Of a stretch of 51,597 nucleotides of DNA, positions 16,285 to 25,504 are shown piece by piece. This DNA is from Intestinimonas massiliensis (ex Afouda et al. 2020) (GTDB taxonomy: Bacteria; Bacillota; Clostridia; Oscillospirales; Oscillospiraceae), in contig NZ_LR131147.1 of the NCBI RefSeq assembly GCF_900626285.1, forward strand, positions 1,972,444 through 2,024,040, in the 5' to 3' direction. Numbering within the stretch: position 1 is the stretch's first letter; every line of letters begins with the position of its first letter. The notes under the pieces were generated by a model. That model searched no databases and was not told the DNA's origin. It saw only the letters and a list, made by a program, of their open reading frames with translations. The position numbers and the translations under genes were made by a program.

Positions 16285-19200
16285 ATGAATAAAGGTGCGA
16301 TACAAAGATTTGCAATCTGGGCGCGGAACGAGCTGATCGCTCAAGTGTCGCAGAGAGCTTATCAGTATGGAATCACGAAGGAAGGCTGCGGCGAGGCAAA
16401 CGCCATGACGGTGGGCGGACGCGCATTGACCGGCGATGAGCAGAAACAGCGCAAGGAGCTTGTCGATCAGATCCGCTCAAAGGGCTACACACAGGTCATG
16501 GAAGAGGTTGCCTACACTTGGTTCAACCGCTTTATTGCCCTGCGCTTTATGGAGGTCAACAACTATCTGCCCTCCCATATTCGCGTGTTTTCGGACAGTA
16601 CCGGCGCGTTCAAGCCGGAGATTTTGAGTGATGTTCTGCACCTTGACCTTCCGGGGCTGAACCGGGAGAAAGTTGCGGAGTATATCGAAAGCAACGACAC
16701 CGAAGGTCTCTATCGCTATCTGCTTTTGACGCAGTGCAACGCCCTGAACGATCCTCTTCCCCGTATGTTTGAGAAAATGGGCGGCTATACCGAGCTTCTG
16801 CTGCCGAACAACATTCTGAAACAGGACAGCGTTCTCGGTCACATGGTCGCGGATATTCCCGAAGCGGACTGGACGGATCAGGTGCAGATCATCGGCTGGC
16901 TGTATCAGTATTACAACTCCGAACTCAAGGATGATACCTTTGCGCTGCTCAAGAAAAATGTGAAGATCACCAAGGAGCGCATTCCTTCTGCGACACAGCT
17001 CTTCACTCCGGACTGGATCGTCCGCTATATGGTTGAAAACAGCCTTGGCAGAATCTATGTAGACAAGCGCAAGAACGAGGGCATCTATGCGGATGGTCGC
17101 GGCGCAAATGAAATGACATGGGAAGAGTCTGAGGCTAAGAGAATTGCCAACGAAAAGTACATCGCAGAGCAGATGGGCTGGAAATATTACTTGCCGGAAG
17201 CTGAACAGACGGAAGAAGTCAGACAGCAACTTGATGAGATTCAGAGAGAGTATGCCAATCTGGATGTCAAAGACATCAAAGTCATTGACCCCTGCATGGG
17301 CAGCGGGCATATCCTTGTCTATGCCTTTGATGTGCTGATGCAGATTTATGAGGCAACCGGATATAGTCAGAGGGACGCGGCGCAGAGCATTCTTGAAAAC
17401 AACCTCTACGGTCTCGATATTGATGACCGTGCGGCGCAGCTTGCCTATTTTGCGGTCATGATGAAGGCACGGCAGTATGACCGCCGCATCTTCTCCCGTG
17501 GTATTCAGCCTCATGTGTATGCGATTGTTGAGAGCAACGGACTGGATAGCAGCTCTGTTGAATACTTCACCAACAACGATCCAAAGCTCAAAAAGGACTT
17601 TGGAACGCTGATGGATGAGCTGCGGGATGCAAAGGAATATGGCTCTATCCTCAATATCTCTCAGGTGGACTTTGCTTCCCTCTATGCCAGAGTCGAGGAA
17701 GTGCAGGCTGACATCAGTATGTTCCGCGAGATCGTGCTGAACAGCATCCTGCCGTTGATTCAAGTAGCGGAGGTTATGGCGCAAAGGTATGATGTTGTAG
17801 TCACGAATCCGCCTTACATGGGAAGCAGTGGCATGGGAAATAAACTAAGCTCGTATGTAAAAAAGCATTTTCCAAATACCAAGTCAGACATGAGTACAGT
17901 CTTTATGGAGCAAGCGAACCGCTTGTCATGTGCTAACGGCTACACTGCGATGATTAACATTCCTGTATGGATGTTCCTAAGTTCCTACGCTAAGATGAGA
18001 GGTGCGCTTCTTCACAATAGTTCCATTAACACGATGCTTCACTTAGGAAGGGGCGTTTTTGGTGCTGACTTTGGTACAACAGCTTTTGTGATTCGTTCTT
18101 CTCCTTTAAGTGGATATAAAGCGGTGTACCGAAGATTGTTCGATAGCCCAAGTGCTGTTGATAATGAAACGGAAAAGCAACTACGATTCTTTTCGGCGGA
18201 GAATAGCTTTTGCATTTCACAAGACAACTTTTTGAAAGTCGAAGATTCCCCGATAGTGTACTGGTTGAGCGACAAGATGCTTTCATTACTTTCAAGCAAG
18301 GATGCAATCAGCCTACATCACGATGTCGGTAGCGGACTATCTACTGCTGACAATGAGAGGTTCTTGCGCTTTCATTGGGAGGTCGCAGCAAATAGAATTG
18401 GGGAATCAAAGGATTCTCCGCGAAAATGGTTCCATTTCCAAAAAGGCGGCGAATTTAGGCGTTGGTATGGGAACCTTGAATACGTCGTTAACTGGGAAAA
18501 TGATGGCTCAGAAATTAAATACTGGGTAACACATAATCCGAAGGATCCGGGAACAACGAGTTGGTCAAGGCGTATATTCAATGTTCCTCTTTATTTTCAG
18601 CATGGAATAACTTGGGCAGTAATTGGGATAGGGAAGATTTCCTTTCGGGAGACAACCGCTAACTCAATGATCTCAAATGCTGCTGGCGGCATATTCTCTT
18701 TCGAGTGTGAAGATGACTTTCTCAATCTTCTAGGTGGACTAAATACAAAATTGTGGGGAAATATTTTTCAGGTTATCAGCCCAACTGTAAATTATAGTGC
18801 GGGCATTATCCAAAAAGCTCCTGTGCCAAAGGCAGATTGCGCCGGTATAGTGCGTGATTGTATCGCAATTTCGAGAAACGATTGGGACACCTTTGAAGTC
18901 TCGTGGGGTTTTAAGAGGAATCCTTTACTTATTGGAAATAGCCTTTTTGCTGCCTACACAGCATGGAAACAGGAATGCGAAGACCGCTTCCAGCAGCTCA
19001 AAAAGAACGAAGAAGAAATCAATCGCATTTTCATTGACATTTACGGCTTGCAAGATGAATTGACGCCGGACGTGGCGGACAGGGATGTGACCGTGCATCG
19101 GGTGTTCGATAGCAAGGACGAAGTGCCGGAGTCCATGAAGGGCAGCAATTACGTCCGCACCATGCGCGACGAGATCGTCTCCCTCATTTCCTATGCCGTG

Positions 19201-19980
19201 GGCTGTATGTTCGGACGGTATTCACTGGACAAGCCCGGTCTGGTTTTTGCCGGGTACAGCAAGATAGAGAAAACCACAAAGACGCTTGACGGCGATGATC
19301 CTGAGCTTGAGAAGTTCGCAAAGCAGAACGCGGATGGTTCTGTCTCCTATGGTTCCTATTATCACGAGGTCAATCAGGATAACTACAAGTCCTTCCCGAT
19401 TGATACGGACAATATCATCCCCATCTGCGACGATGACTACTTCGACGATGACATCACCGGACGGTTTGTGAAGTGGGTCGAAATTGTCTACGGCAAGGAG
19501 ACGCTGGAAGAAAACCTCAAGTTCATCGCTGACGCACTTGGCGGCAAGGGTATGCCCCGCGAAGTTATCCGCAGCTACTTCCTGAATGACTTCTATGCTG
19601 ACCATCTGAAAACCTATCAGAAGCGTCCGATCTACTGGCTCTTCGACAGCGGAAAAAAGAACGGCTTCAAGGCGCTGATCTATATGCACCGCTATCAGAG
19701 CGACCTTCTTGCCCGGATGCGTACCGACTACGTTCATGAGCAGCAGGAGCGTTATCGCACCCAGCTTACCCACCTCACGGATGCCATTGAACACGCTGGG
19801 GCTGCGGAGCGCGTGAAGCTGACCAAGCAGCAGAAAAAGCTACAAGAACAGGCGCTTGAAATCCAGAAGTACGAAGAGAAAATCCATCATCTTGCCGATC
19901 AGAACATCCAGATCGACCTTGATGATGGCGTGAAGCACAACTACGAGCTGTTTGCCGATGTGCTGGCGAAGATAAAGTGA
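16285..19980 (+). CDS. pglX: BREX-1 adenine-specific DNA methyltransferase PglX
   Basis: A 1231-residue N6-adenine methyltransferase that marks host DNA for the BREX system. The SAM-binding motif I is DPCMGSGHILVYAFD at about residue 334, and the catalytic motif IV is NPPYMG at about residue 508. The C-terminus is a long charged helix. Length is normal for PglX, and the stop codon is only 4 bases from the IS110 insertion, so the gene is intact. From about 17820 to 18950 the sequence is visibly more AT-rich than the flanks. This covers the expected target-recognition part and suggests domain replacement by recombination. Confidence 0.95.
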   Translation: MNKGAIQRFAIWARNELIAQVSQRAYQYGITKEGCGEANAMTVGGRALTGDEQKQRKELVDQIRSKGYTQVMEEVAYTWFNRFIALRFMEVNNYLPSHIRVFSDSTGAFKPEILSDVLHLDLPGLNREKVAEYIESNDTEGLYRYLLLTQCNALNDPLPRMFEKMGGYTELLLPNNILKQDSVLGHMVADIPEADWTDQVQIIGWLYQYYNSELKDDTFALLKKNVKITKERIPSATQLFTPDWIVRYMVENSLGRIYVDKRKNEGIYADGRGANEMTWEESEAKRIANEKYIAEQMGWKYYLPEAEQTEEVRQQLDEIQREYANLDVKDIKVIDPCMGSGHILVYAFDVLMQIYEATGYSQRDAAQSILENNLYGLDIDDRAAQLAYFAVMMKARQYDRRIFSRGIQPHVYAIVESNGLDSSSVEYFTNNDPKLKKDFGTLMDELRDAKEYGSILNISQVDFASLYARVEEVQADISMFREIVLNSILPLIQVAEVMAQRYDVVVTNPPYMGSSGMGNKLSSYVKKHFPNTKSDMSTVFMEQANRLSCANGYTAMINIPVWMFLSSYAKMRGALLHNSSINTMLHLGRGVFGADFGTTAFVIRSSPLSGYKAVYRRLFDSPSAVDNETEKQLRFFSAENSFCISQDNFLKVEDSPIVYWLSDKMLSLLSSKDAISLHHDVGSGLSTADNERFLRFHWEVAANRIGESKDSPRKWFHFQKGGEFRRWYGNLEYVVNWENDGSEIKYWVTHNPKDPGTTSWSRRIFNVPLYFQHGITWAVIGIGKISFRETTANSMISNAAGGIFSFECEDDFLNLLGGLNTKLWGNIFQVISPTVNYSAGIIQKAPVPKADCAGIVRDCIAISRNDWDTFEVSWGFKRNPLLIGNSLFAAYTAWKQECEDRFQQLKKNEEEINRIFIDIYGLQDELTPDVADRDVTVHRVFDSKDEVPESMKGSNYVRTMRDEIVSLISYAVGCMFGRYSLDKPGLVFAGYSKIEKTTKTLDGDDPELEKFAKQNADGSVSYGSYYHEVNQDNYKSFPIDTDNIIPICDDDYFDDDITGRFVKWVEIVYGKETLEENLKFIADALGGKGMPREVIRSYFLNDFYADHLKTYQKRPIYWLFDSGKKNGFKALIYMHRYQSDLLARMRTDYVHEQQERYRTQLTHLTDAIEHAGAAERVKLTKQQKKLQEQALEIQKYEEKIHHLADQNIQIDLDDGVKHNYELFADVLAKIK

Positions 19981-20108
19981 CGAAAGACCTGCTAACAAAA
20001 GTCAAGTAAAACTTTCAAAGGAAACGAGCAAAGGAAAAGGGTGCACCAAATTAAACCGCTGTGCATTTCAAAAAATGGCGGTCAGCCAGACAGTATAGAG
20101 CTGGGAAA

Positions 20109-21317
20109 TCAGCCATGCTCCAGAGAATCCAGGTAGGCTTTCACAGAAGCGTAGTAGATGCGCAGGAACTTGTTGGCGGAGGCCATCATGTAGACACGGT
20201 AGGGCTTACCTTCAGAGCGTTTCTTGTTCATGAACTGGTAGACCGGCTCATCCATTGGAGCGCATTGCAGGAGGACCCCCATCACCAGAAAGAGCGTCCT
20301 TCGCAGTGAGGCAGATCCTCTCTTGGAAATGTTACGGCTACGGACATCCACTTGTCCAGATTGGTAAGGTGGGGCGTCAATGCCTGCAAAGGCCACCAGC
20401 GCTTTCTTGGAATGAAAACGGCGTACATCGCCAATTTCAGCTATGAGTTGGGGGCCGAGGGTTGGGCCAACACCAAACATCTCCATCACCACAGGATACT
20501 CCGGTAGAGAAACGGCCAGGGACTGCATCTCCTGCTTGAGAGCAGCTAACGCGGCGGAAGTTGCCCGGAGTTGGGAAACAGCCTGTTCTACCAAAAGTTT
20601 TGCCGTATCCGTTTTCGGCATGACACCGAAGTGTCCACATGCAGAGGCGTATATGTCCAGTGCCTTATCCTCGCTAAAATTGTAGCCGTGCTTTCTGCAC
20701 CACTTCTGGTATTGGTTGGTAAAGGCCTTTTTAGACAAACCACAGACACACTCACAATGCCAAAAAGCGGCTACAAAATCCACCCACTTCTCGCTGCCAT
20801 CGGCGCGGGGTGGACTGGTAAACAGGCGGTTTGCATCAGGGAAAGCGGTGTCCAGCAGGGAGATTAGGTTGTTCTTCAGCATGGTCCGTACTTTGGAATA
20901 CTGCTGGTACTGCCGGTAGCAGGTCTTCAGCATGAGCCGGGTGTCCTCCTCCGGGACATATTTCGGTAGTGTGAGCCAGTGGTCAAGGCCGTAGTTGGCC
21001 AGTTTCACGGCGTCCTTCTTGTCAGTCTTGCCTCGTCTTAAACTGTTGTTCCCATAGTCATGCACCAGCATTGCATTGACTACGGAGACATAAAGTCCCG
21101 CGTCGTGGAGCAGCCAGGCCACCGGCGCGTGGTAATTACCCGTGGATTCCATCACCACACGGGTCTCACCGTCCAAACTTTTGAGCAGCCCTGCCAGTTC
21201 GTTCAGTTCATTGGCGGTGTGTCGCACTTCAAAGGGTGAAACCACCACCTCACCGAAGGGGCGCATGACGGCGATCATGCTTTTCCCTTTGGAAACATCG
21301 ATGCCAACGCTGTTCAT
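20109..21317 (-). CDS. IS110-family transposase (DEDD recombinase)
   Basis: A 402-residue RNA-guided-type recombinase. The N-terminal RuvC-like DEDD domain shows VGIDVSKGK (first Asp), RVVMESTGNYHAPVAW (Glu) and DKKDAVKLA (paired Asp). The C-terminal Transposase_20 domain has VVMEMFGVGPTLGPQLIAEI and the catalytic-Ser segment SKRGSASLRR. The start is ATG 21317, 7 bases after GGAGG. The ATG at 21323 is too close to that site and the frame from 21380 has none. It is related to the transposase at 50256 but clearly divergent. The two differ throughout, so they are different IS types of one subgroup. Confidence 0.95.
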   Translation of the reverse strand: MNSVGIDVSKGKSMIAVMRPFGEVVVSPFEVRHTANELNELAGLLKSLDGETRVVMESTGNYHAPVAWLLHDAGLYVSVVNAMLVHDYGNNSLRRGKTDKKDAVKLANYGLDHWLTLPKYVPEEDTRLMLKTCYRQYQQYSKVRTMLKNNLISLLDTAFPDANRLFTSPPRADGSEKWVDFVAAFWHCECVCGLSKKAFTNQYQKWCRKHGYNFSEDKALDIYASACGHFGVMPKTDTAKLLVEQAVSQLRATSAALAALKQEMQSLAVSLPEYPVVMEMFGVGPTLGPQLIAEIGDVRRFHSKKALVAFAGIDAPPYQSGQVDVRSRNISKRGSASLRRTLFLVMGVLLQCAPMDEPVYQFMNKKRSEGKPYRVYMMASANKFLRIYYASVKAYLDSLEHG

Positions 21318-21369
21318 CCACATTCCTCCAATACTAAAGAATCTGCAACCGGAATCCATCTTTTCTCGT

Positions 21370-21536
21370 TGCCGATTCAATCTATTGGGTGACGCGAACT
21401 CCCCGGCATCCGGTGGCTCAACCTGCTGAAATCGAACGCTACAACAAGAGGATGGCTGACAGTCTTTCGTACGGACTTACAAGCCCAAGGAGTGAGTGGT
21501 CAGCCAGTTGCTCCTCTTATTGTAGCTTAGGCACGA
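21370..21536 (-). ncRNA. Predicted IS110 bridge RNA (copy B)
   Basis: This non-coding segment upstream of the transposase shares blocks with the same segment of the second element: GCCTAAGCT, GTCAGCCA, AGCGTTCGATTT, GCAGGTTGAGCC and AATAGATTG-ATCGGCAA. Between them lie variable stretches where target guides are expected. On the RNA strand CACTCCTT (from 21487-21494) and ACGAAAG (from 21464-21470) match the left and right target flanks of this insertion. AGCAGGT (from 21421-21427) matches the right element end, as a donor guide should. The boundaries are approximate. Confidence 0.75.
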
Positions 21537-21736
21537 GATGGAGGGAAAGCCGGACTGGCTGCCCGGCTTTCCTGTCCAAATTTATTGTAATAGAATGGCT
21601 GACAGTCTTTCGTACGGACTTACAAGCCCAAGGAGTGAGTGGTCAGCCAGTTGCTCCTCTTATTGTAGCTTAGGCACGAGATGGAGGGAAAGCCGGACTG
21701 GCTGCCCGGCTTTCCTGTCCAAATTTATTGTAATAG
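21452..21736. repeat. 143-bp tandem duplication of the IS110 left end
   Basis: Bases 21452-21593 and 21595-21736 are identical over 142 bp, with a period of 143. Each unit begins, in IS orientation, exactly at the CT core and left terminus of the element. Each runs through the target-binding loop but stops before the donor-binding loop. The element therefore has two left termini and two target-guide loops. Because the duplication starts at the recombination core, it may come from a transposase-mediated event rather than replication slippage. Confidence 0.9.
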
Positions 21737-21746
21737 GAGTGTAACT

Positions 21747-22865
21747 GTGGGAACAACAAAAAAGCAGCATTATGTGCCTCGTGTATACCTCAAAGCGTGG
21801 GAAACATCAGTCACAACAGATCAAGAACCAAACAAGCAGATACAAGGCGTTTACAGACTTGACCACGATGAGAAACGTGGACATGGAACGCCAATAACTG
21901 CTGTACTTTGGGAATCCAGACTATATACTGTTGACTTTGCCCACAGCTACATCACACAATCTTGCCCAAAGATACTGGCTGATTTTGTTGAGCAGATATA
22001 TGAGATCCTGCGAATAAAGCGCACACCGCCTGTTTATGGAAAACTTGGTTATAGTGTAATTAAAACAAAATCAAGCATTCGCAAGCATATCCAAGAGATT
22101 GACCAGTGGGATTTCTTCTATGACACAGGAGATCGCGCCCGAAAGAACGCCATCCTGAATGATATTCATGCCATCAACTCTTATTTGATTGAAGATGGTC
22201 TGGATTCGCATTTTGAAACGCATTGGCAATCTCTATTGGAGCAGTTCATCACTGAAATGAACTCAGATGAATCGGGAATTGATGGGAAAAGCGAGAGGCA
22301 CATTTCTATGGAAACAGCAAAGGATATGCTTGCGTTTTTCTTTATGATGCTTTGTCGAAATCCCCGGTTTGATGGGACAGGTATATATAGCTGGATTCGA
22401 GACGATATACTCTTACCAGCTTTTCGTGGTGAATCTAATACACAGTCTGGCGAGAGCAACGGGAACGAAATTGAAGGATGGGCTGATGACTTTATAGATG
22501 GCTTATGGTATGCAGAACTATACCGAATGCTATATAAAAACAAAGGCGGTCATTTCCATACATTCTTGGATATTGGAAGTCAGCGGCTCCAAATGATTCT
22601 ATTTGAGGCTTACAGCGATGCCGGAGACTTTATCACTTCGGATAATCCAGCGTTTCAATATCATAGCGTTCCAGAATCGAAGAACATGAACGGCTATATC
22701 TTCCCGTTGTCTCCCAAGTATCTGTTGTTCATAGGCTCTGGCAATCTTCCGATCAATATTGTCGATATGCGATATGCTGATCGTAACACAGTTGCCTATT
22801 TCAACCAAGCCATCAGCCGAAACAAAGTTCAAACGGTCATTTCGCGTTACAGGGACTTATCGTAA
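21747..22865 (+). CDS. DUF4238-family protein inside the BREX operon
   Basis: A 372-residue protein starting at GTG 21747. The N-terminal signature QHYVPRVYLKAW is the hallmark of DUF4238, whose function is unknown. SDNPAFQY and FPLSPKYLLF are later family-like segments. No catalytic motif is evident and no membrane segment is seen. It replaces the usual direct pglX-pglZ junction of type 1 BREX, so it is likely an accessory or anti-phage partner. The IS110 element ends 10 bases before its start, but AGGAG remains in place. Base composition is more AT-rich than in neighbouring BREX genes, consistent with separate acquisition. Confidence 0.8.
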   Translation: MGTTKKQHYVPRVYLKAWETSVTTDQEPNKQIQGVYRLDHDEKRGHGTPITAVLWESRLYTVDFAHSYITQSCPKILADFVEQIYEILRIKRTPPVYGKLGYSVIKTKSSIRKHIQEIDQWDFFYDTGDRARKNAILNDIHAINSYLIEDGLDSHFETHWQSLLEQFITEMNSDESGIDGKSERHISMETAKDMLAFFFMMLCRNPRFDGTGIYSWIRDDILLPAFRGESNTQSGESNGNEIEGWADDFIDGLWYAELYRMLYKNKGGHFHTFLDIGSQRLQMILFEAYSDAGDFITSDNPAFQYHSVPESKNMNGYIFPLSPKYLLFIGSGNLPINIVDMRYADRNTVAYFNQAISRNKVQTVISRYRDLS

Positions 22866-22897
22866 TGGCTGTCATTCGCAATTAAGGAGAAAGAAAA

Positions 22898-25504
22898 ATG
22901 TCCGAAGAACGCATACAATTTGATCTAATAGAACGTTTTGCCGCCCCTCTGCCTGAGTTCTATCAAAGACGGATCATCTTCTGGCAGGACGAGGACCGGG
23001 AGTTCGAGTCTATGCTTGATGAGCTTTCCATCCCTGATGTAACAATCATCAAGCTCACCGGGACGAACAACTTTGCCGTGAAAAAACTGCTCCTGCACGA
23101 TGACCTCTCAGGGAACTACCTGATTTATAATCCCTTCTCTTATGCTGATCCAAAGGATAATTGGCTGCTGGATATTGAGAAGTTCAGTGAAGAATATCGC
23201 TCCGACCTTATCTCTACGCGCATGAATGAGCTGAATATCGAGGCAAGTCCGGCGATGCGCAAGACGGTAAAAATGTACGCAAAATTCTTTGACAGCAAAG
23301 AGCGGATTGAAAGGCTGAAAAGAATTGGGCGAGAATACCATACACCGTTGCAGCTTCATATTGACATTATGGCTGTGCTGGCAGGACTAAACGGCGGCTC
23401 TGCGCAGGATGTATTTATTGCTGTCCTTTCTGCAGGACAGGATGAGGAAAACAACGCCGTTCTCAGCAATATCAAGAAGTTCGGTAACATTGACGCCTTC
23501 TGGCAGCTTGTCCGCAAGTACACGGGCTATATCCATGAGGACGGAAATACGCTTGACCTGTTCGCCGCCCATGTGCTGCTGACAGCCCTTGCGCAGACGA
23601 TGAATCCCAGCGTTCTCAAGGGCTTGGAACGCTTCATCTCTGATTCCAATAAGGCGTATTGCTACAGTATCGTCCATGAATGGCGCAACCGCGAGGACAA
23701 CGATGCGCTCTGGGAACTGTGCCGCAGTGTGGAGCAGGAGTTGCATCTTGCATCTCGATTTGATAAGCAGGATATTGAAACGCTGCTGACAGCAGACATT
23801 TTCCCGTCCATTCACGAGGTCATTCTGAGCCGTTTCTTCTCTGAAATCGCAGATCATGTGGTAAAGACCGAGCTGATGCTGAAAACGGCTGAAAACCGCC
23901 GTACCTCCGGATGGATTGAGCGGTTCGAGAACTATTATGACTGCCTCTACTATGTTGCAAAGATGCAGAATTTTTATCAGGAGAATGCAGCAGGCTTCCA
24001 TATCGTAGAACCGAAAGCAATCTGGAAGCTCTATGCAGAAAAGGCGTATGAGATGGATAGCTTCTATCGGCACTTCCACTATGCCTTCGGCTGCACTCTC
24101 AAGAACAGCAATGTGCTTCTGGAAGATAAGCTGAAACACGCGGCAGATTACGTTGAGGGGCTGTATCAGAACTGGTTCCTCAAGGAACTGACCGGCTGCT
24201 GGACAAAAGCAATTTCTGACAACCTTGCCGCATTGGGTTATGTGTCCGAGATCGGCAAGCAAAGAGACTTCTACTCTCACTATGTTAAGCCGCTTGCGGG
24301 GAAAAACTCCCGCGCCTTCGTGATCATATCCGACGCTCTGAGATATGAAGTTGCTGCGGAGCTATGCGATACCATCACCCGGACAACCAAGGGAACAGCG
24401 AAGCTCGATGCTGTTCAAGCAGTTTTTCCCTCAATCACAAAGTTCGGTATGGCGGCTCTCCTTCCGGGGCGAAAGTTGTCTGTCAATGACAGCATGGATG
24501 TTCTCGTGGACGAAATGCCCACCCGCTCTACTGATGAGCGTGGCAAGATTCTCTGTGCTGCTAACATGAACAGCGTGGCAGTTCAATACACAGATGTTTT
24601 GAACATGAAACGCGCCGAGCGACGTGAGCTTGTGAGCGGCAAAGAAGTCGTGTATATCTACCACAACACGATTGATGCCATTGGCGACAAAGCTCCAACT
24701 GAGAAAAAGGTGTTTGAGGCTTGCGAAGACGCTATGCAGGAGCTTTCCAACATTCTTCGTATTGTCATCAACGATATGCAGGGTACAGACATTTTCATCA
24801 CCGCAGATCACGGTTTCCTCTACACATACAGTCCTTTGACCGAAGGCGATAAACTGGGCAAGGATGCAATCAGCGGCAAGGTCTATGAAAGTGGACGGCG
24901 GTATGTGCTGGCAGAACCCTCCGCAGCAGCAGAGTACCTTGTGCCGGTTCAGCTTGACGGTGAGATCGTCGGTACTCCGGTCAAGGGCTACACGCCTTTT
25001 GATTCCACACGCATACGGATTTCTGGTGGCGGTGAGAATTATGTTCACGGCGGTATCAGTTTGCAGGAGCTTGTTGTGCCTGTTATCAGCTTCAAGAATC
25101 TGCGCTCCACGAGCAAGAAGTATGTGGAGGTTTCCAACGCAGAATTGAAGCTGTTGAGCGAAAGCCGCAAGGTGTCCAACCTGCTATTCTCTCTGGATTT
25201 CTACCAGCGTCAGCCGGTCGGAGAAAAGATTCAGCCCTGCACCTACTACATCTATATGACGGATGATGAGGGCGTGGTCATCAGTGACCGTCAGACTGTC
25301 ATTGCAGACCGCACAAGCACAAATGCTTCCGAGCGCGTCTTCCGTGTGCGCCTCAATTTGAAAGCCGGTGCCTATGACAAAAACAAGATTTACCGCCTTG
25401 TTATCGCCAATGATACAGATGTCCCGGAAGAGGCTGAGTTCCATATTGACATTGCCTTTGCGGATGACTTCGGATTTGACCTGTGGGGGAGAAACAGAAA
25501 ATGA
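22898..25504 (+). CDS. pglZ: BREX-1 phosphatase-superfamily protein PglZ
   Basis: An 868-residue PglZ. The N-terminal FDLIERFAAPLPEFYQRRII and FWQDEDREFESMLDEL are characteristic of BREX-1 PglZ. The alkaline-phosphatase-superfamily core has FVIISDALRYEVAAEL (metal Asp) near residue 473 and ITADHGFLYT (Asp-His) near residue 633. PglZ is essential for BREX and acts with PglX and BrxC. ATG 22898 follows AAGGAGAAAG. Its stop codon overlaps the brxL start (ATGA), showing tight coupling. Confidence 0.95.
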   Translation: MSEERIQFDLIERFAAPLPEFYQRRIIFWQDEDREFESMLDELSIPDVTIIKLTGTNNFAVKKLLLHDDLSGNYLIYNPFSYADPKDNWLLDIEKFSEEYRSDLISTRMNELNIEASPAMRKTVKMYAKFFDSKERIERLKRIGREYHTPLQLHIDIMAVLAGLNGGSAQDVFIAVLSAGQDEENNAVLSNIKKFGNIDAFWQLVRKYTGYIHEDGNTLDLFAAHVLLTALAQTMNPSVLKGLERFISDSNKAYCYSIVHEWRNREDNDALWELCRSVEQELHLASRFDKQDIETLLTADIFPSIHEVILSRFFSEIADHVVKTELMLKTAENRRTSGWIERFENYYDCLYYVAKMQNFYQENAAGFHIVEPKAIWKLYAEKAYEMDSFYRHFHYAFGCTLKNSNVLLEDKLKHAADYVEGLYQNWFLKELTGCWTKAISDNLAALGYVSEIGKQRDFYSHYVKPLAGKNSRAFVIISDALRYEVAAELCDTITRTTKGTAKLDAVQAVFPSITKFGMAALLPGRKLSVNDSMDVLVDEMPTRSTDERGKILCAANMNSVAVQYTDVLNMKRAERRELVSGKEVVYIYHNTIDAIGDKAPTEKKVFEACEDAMQELSNILRIVINDMQGTDIFITADHGFLYTYSPLTEGDKLGKDAISGKVYESGRRYVLAEPSAAAEYLVPVQLDGEIVGTPVKGYTPFDSTRIRISGGGENYVHGGISLQELVVPVISFKNLRSTSKKYVEVSNAELKLLSESRKVSNLLFSLDFYQRQPVGEKIQPCTYYIYMTDDEGVVISDRQTVIADRTSTNASERVFRVRLNLKAGAYDKNKIYRLVIANDTDVPEEAEFHIDIAFADDFGFDLWGRNRK

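Larger units (their letters stand above)
19985..21736 (-). mobile_element. IS110-family insertion sequence, copy B
   Basis: A complete IS110-type element without terminal inverted repeats, inserted between pglX and the DUF4238 gene on the opposite strand. Its boundaries come from identity with copy A (up to 19984) and from homology with the element at 49980. The CT core, read on the minus strand, is at 21735-21736 (left) and 19985-19986 (right). Length is 1752 bp, or 1609 bp without the 143-bp left-end duplication. Removing it gives ACGAAAGGAGTG across the junction, restoring an AAAGGAG ribosome-binding site 11 bases after the pglX stop. Confidence 0.9.

Noticed and set aside
14287..16344. 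Long minus-strand open frame (685 codons) opposite brxC
   Set aside because: Shadow of brxC: no ribosome-binding site, no domain, and brxC is unmistakable on the other strand.
21452..21737. CRISPR-like repetition
   Set aside because: Only two units, in direct contact without spacers, and part of an IS end; no cas genes in the window.
21389..21744. Overlapping short open frames across the 143-bp duplication, with repeated identical peptides
   Set aside because: They are readings of the duplicated IS110 non-coding left end and lack conserved starts.
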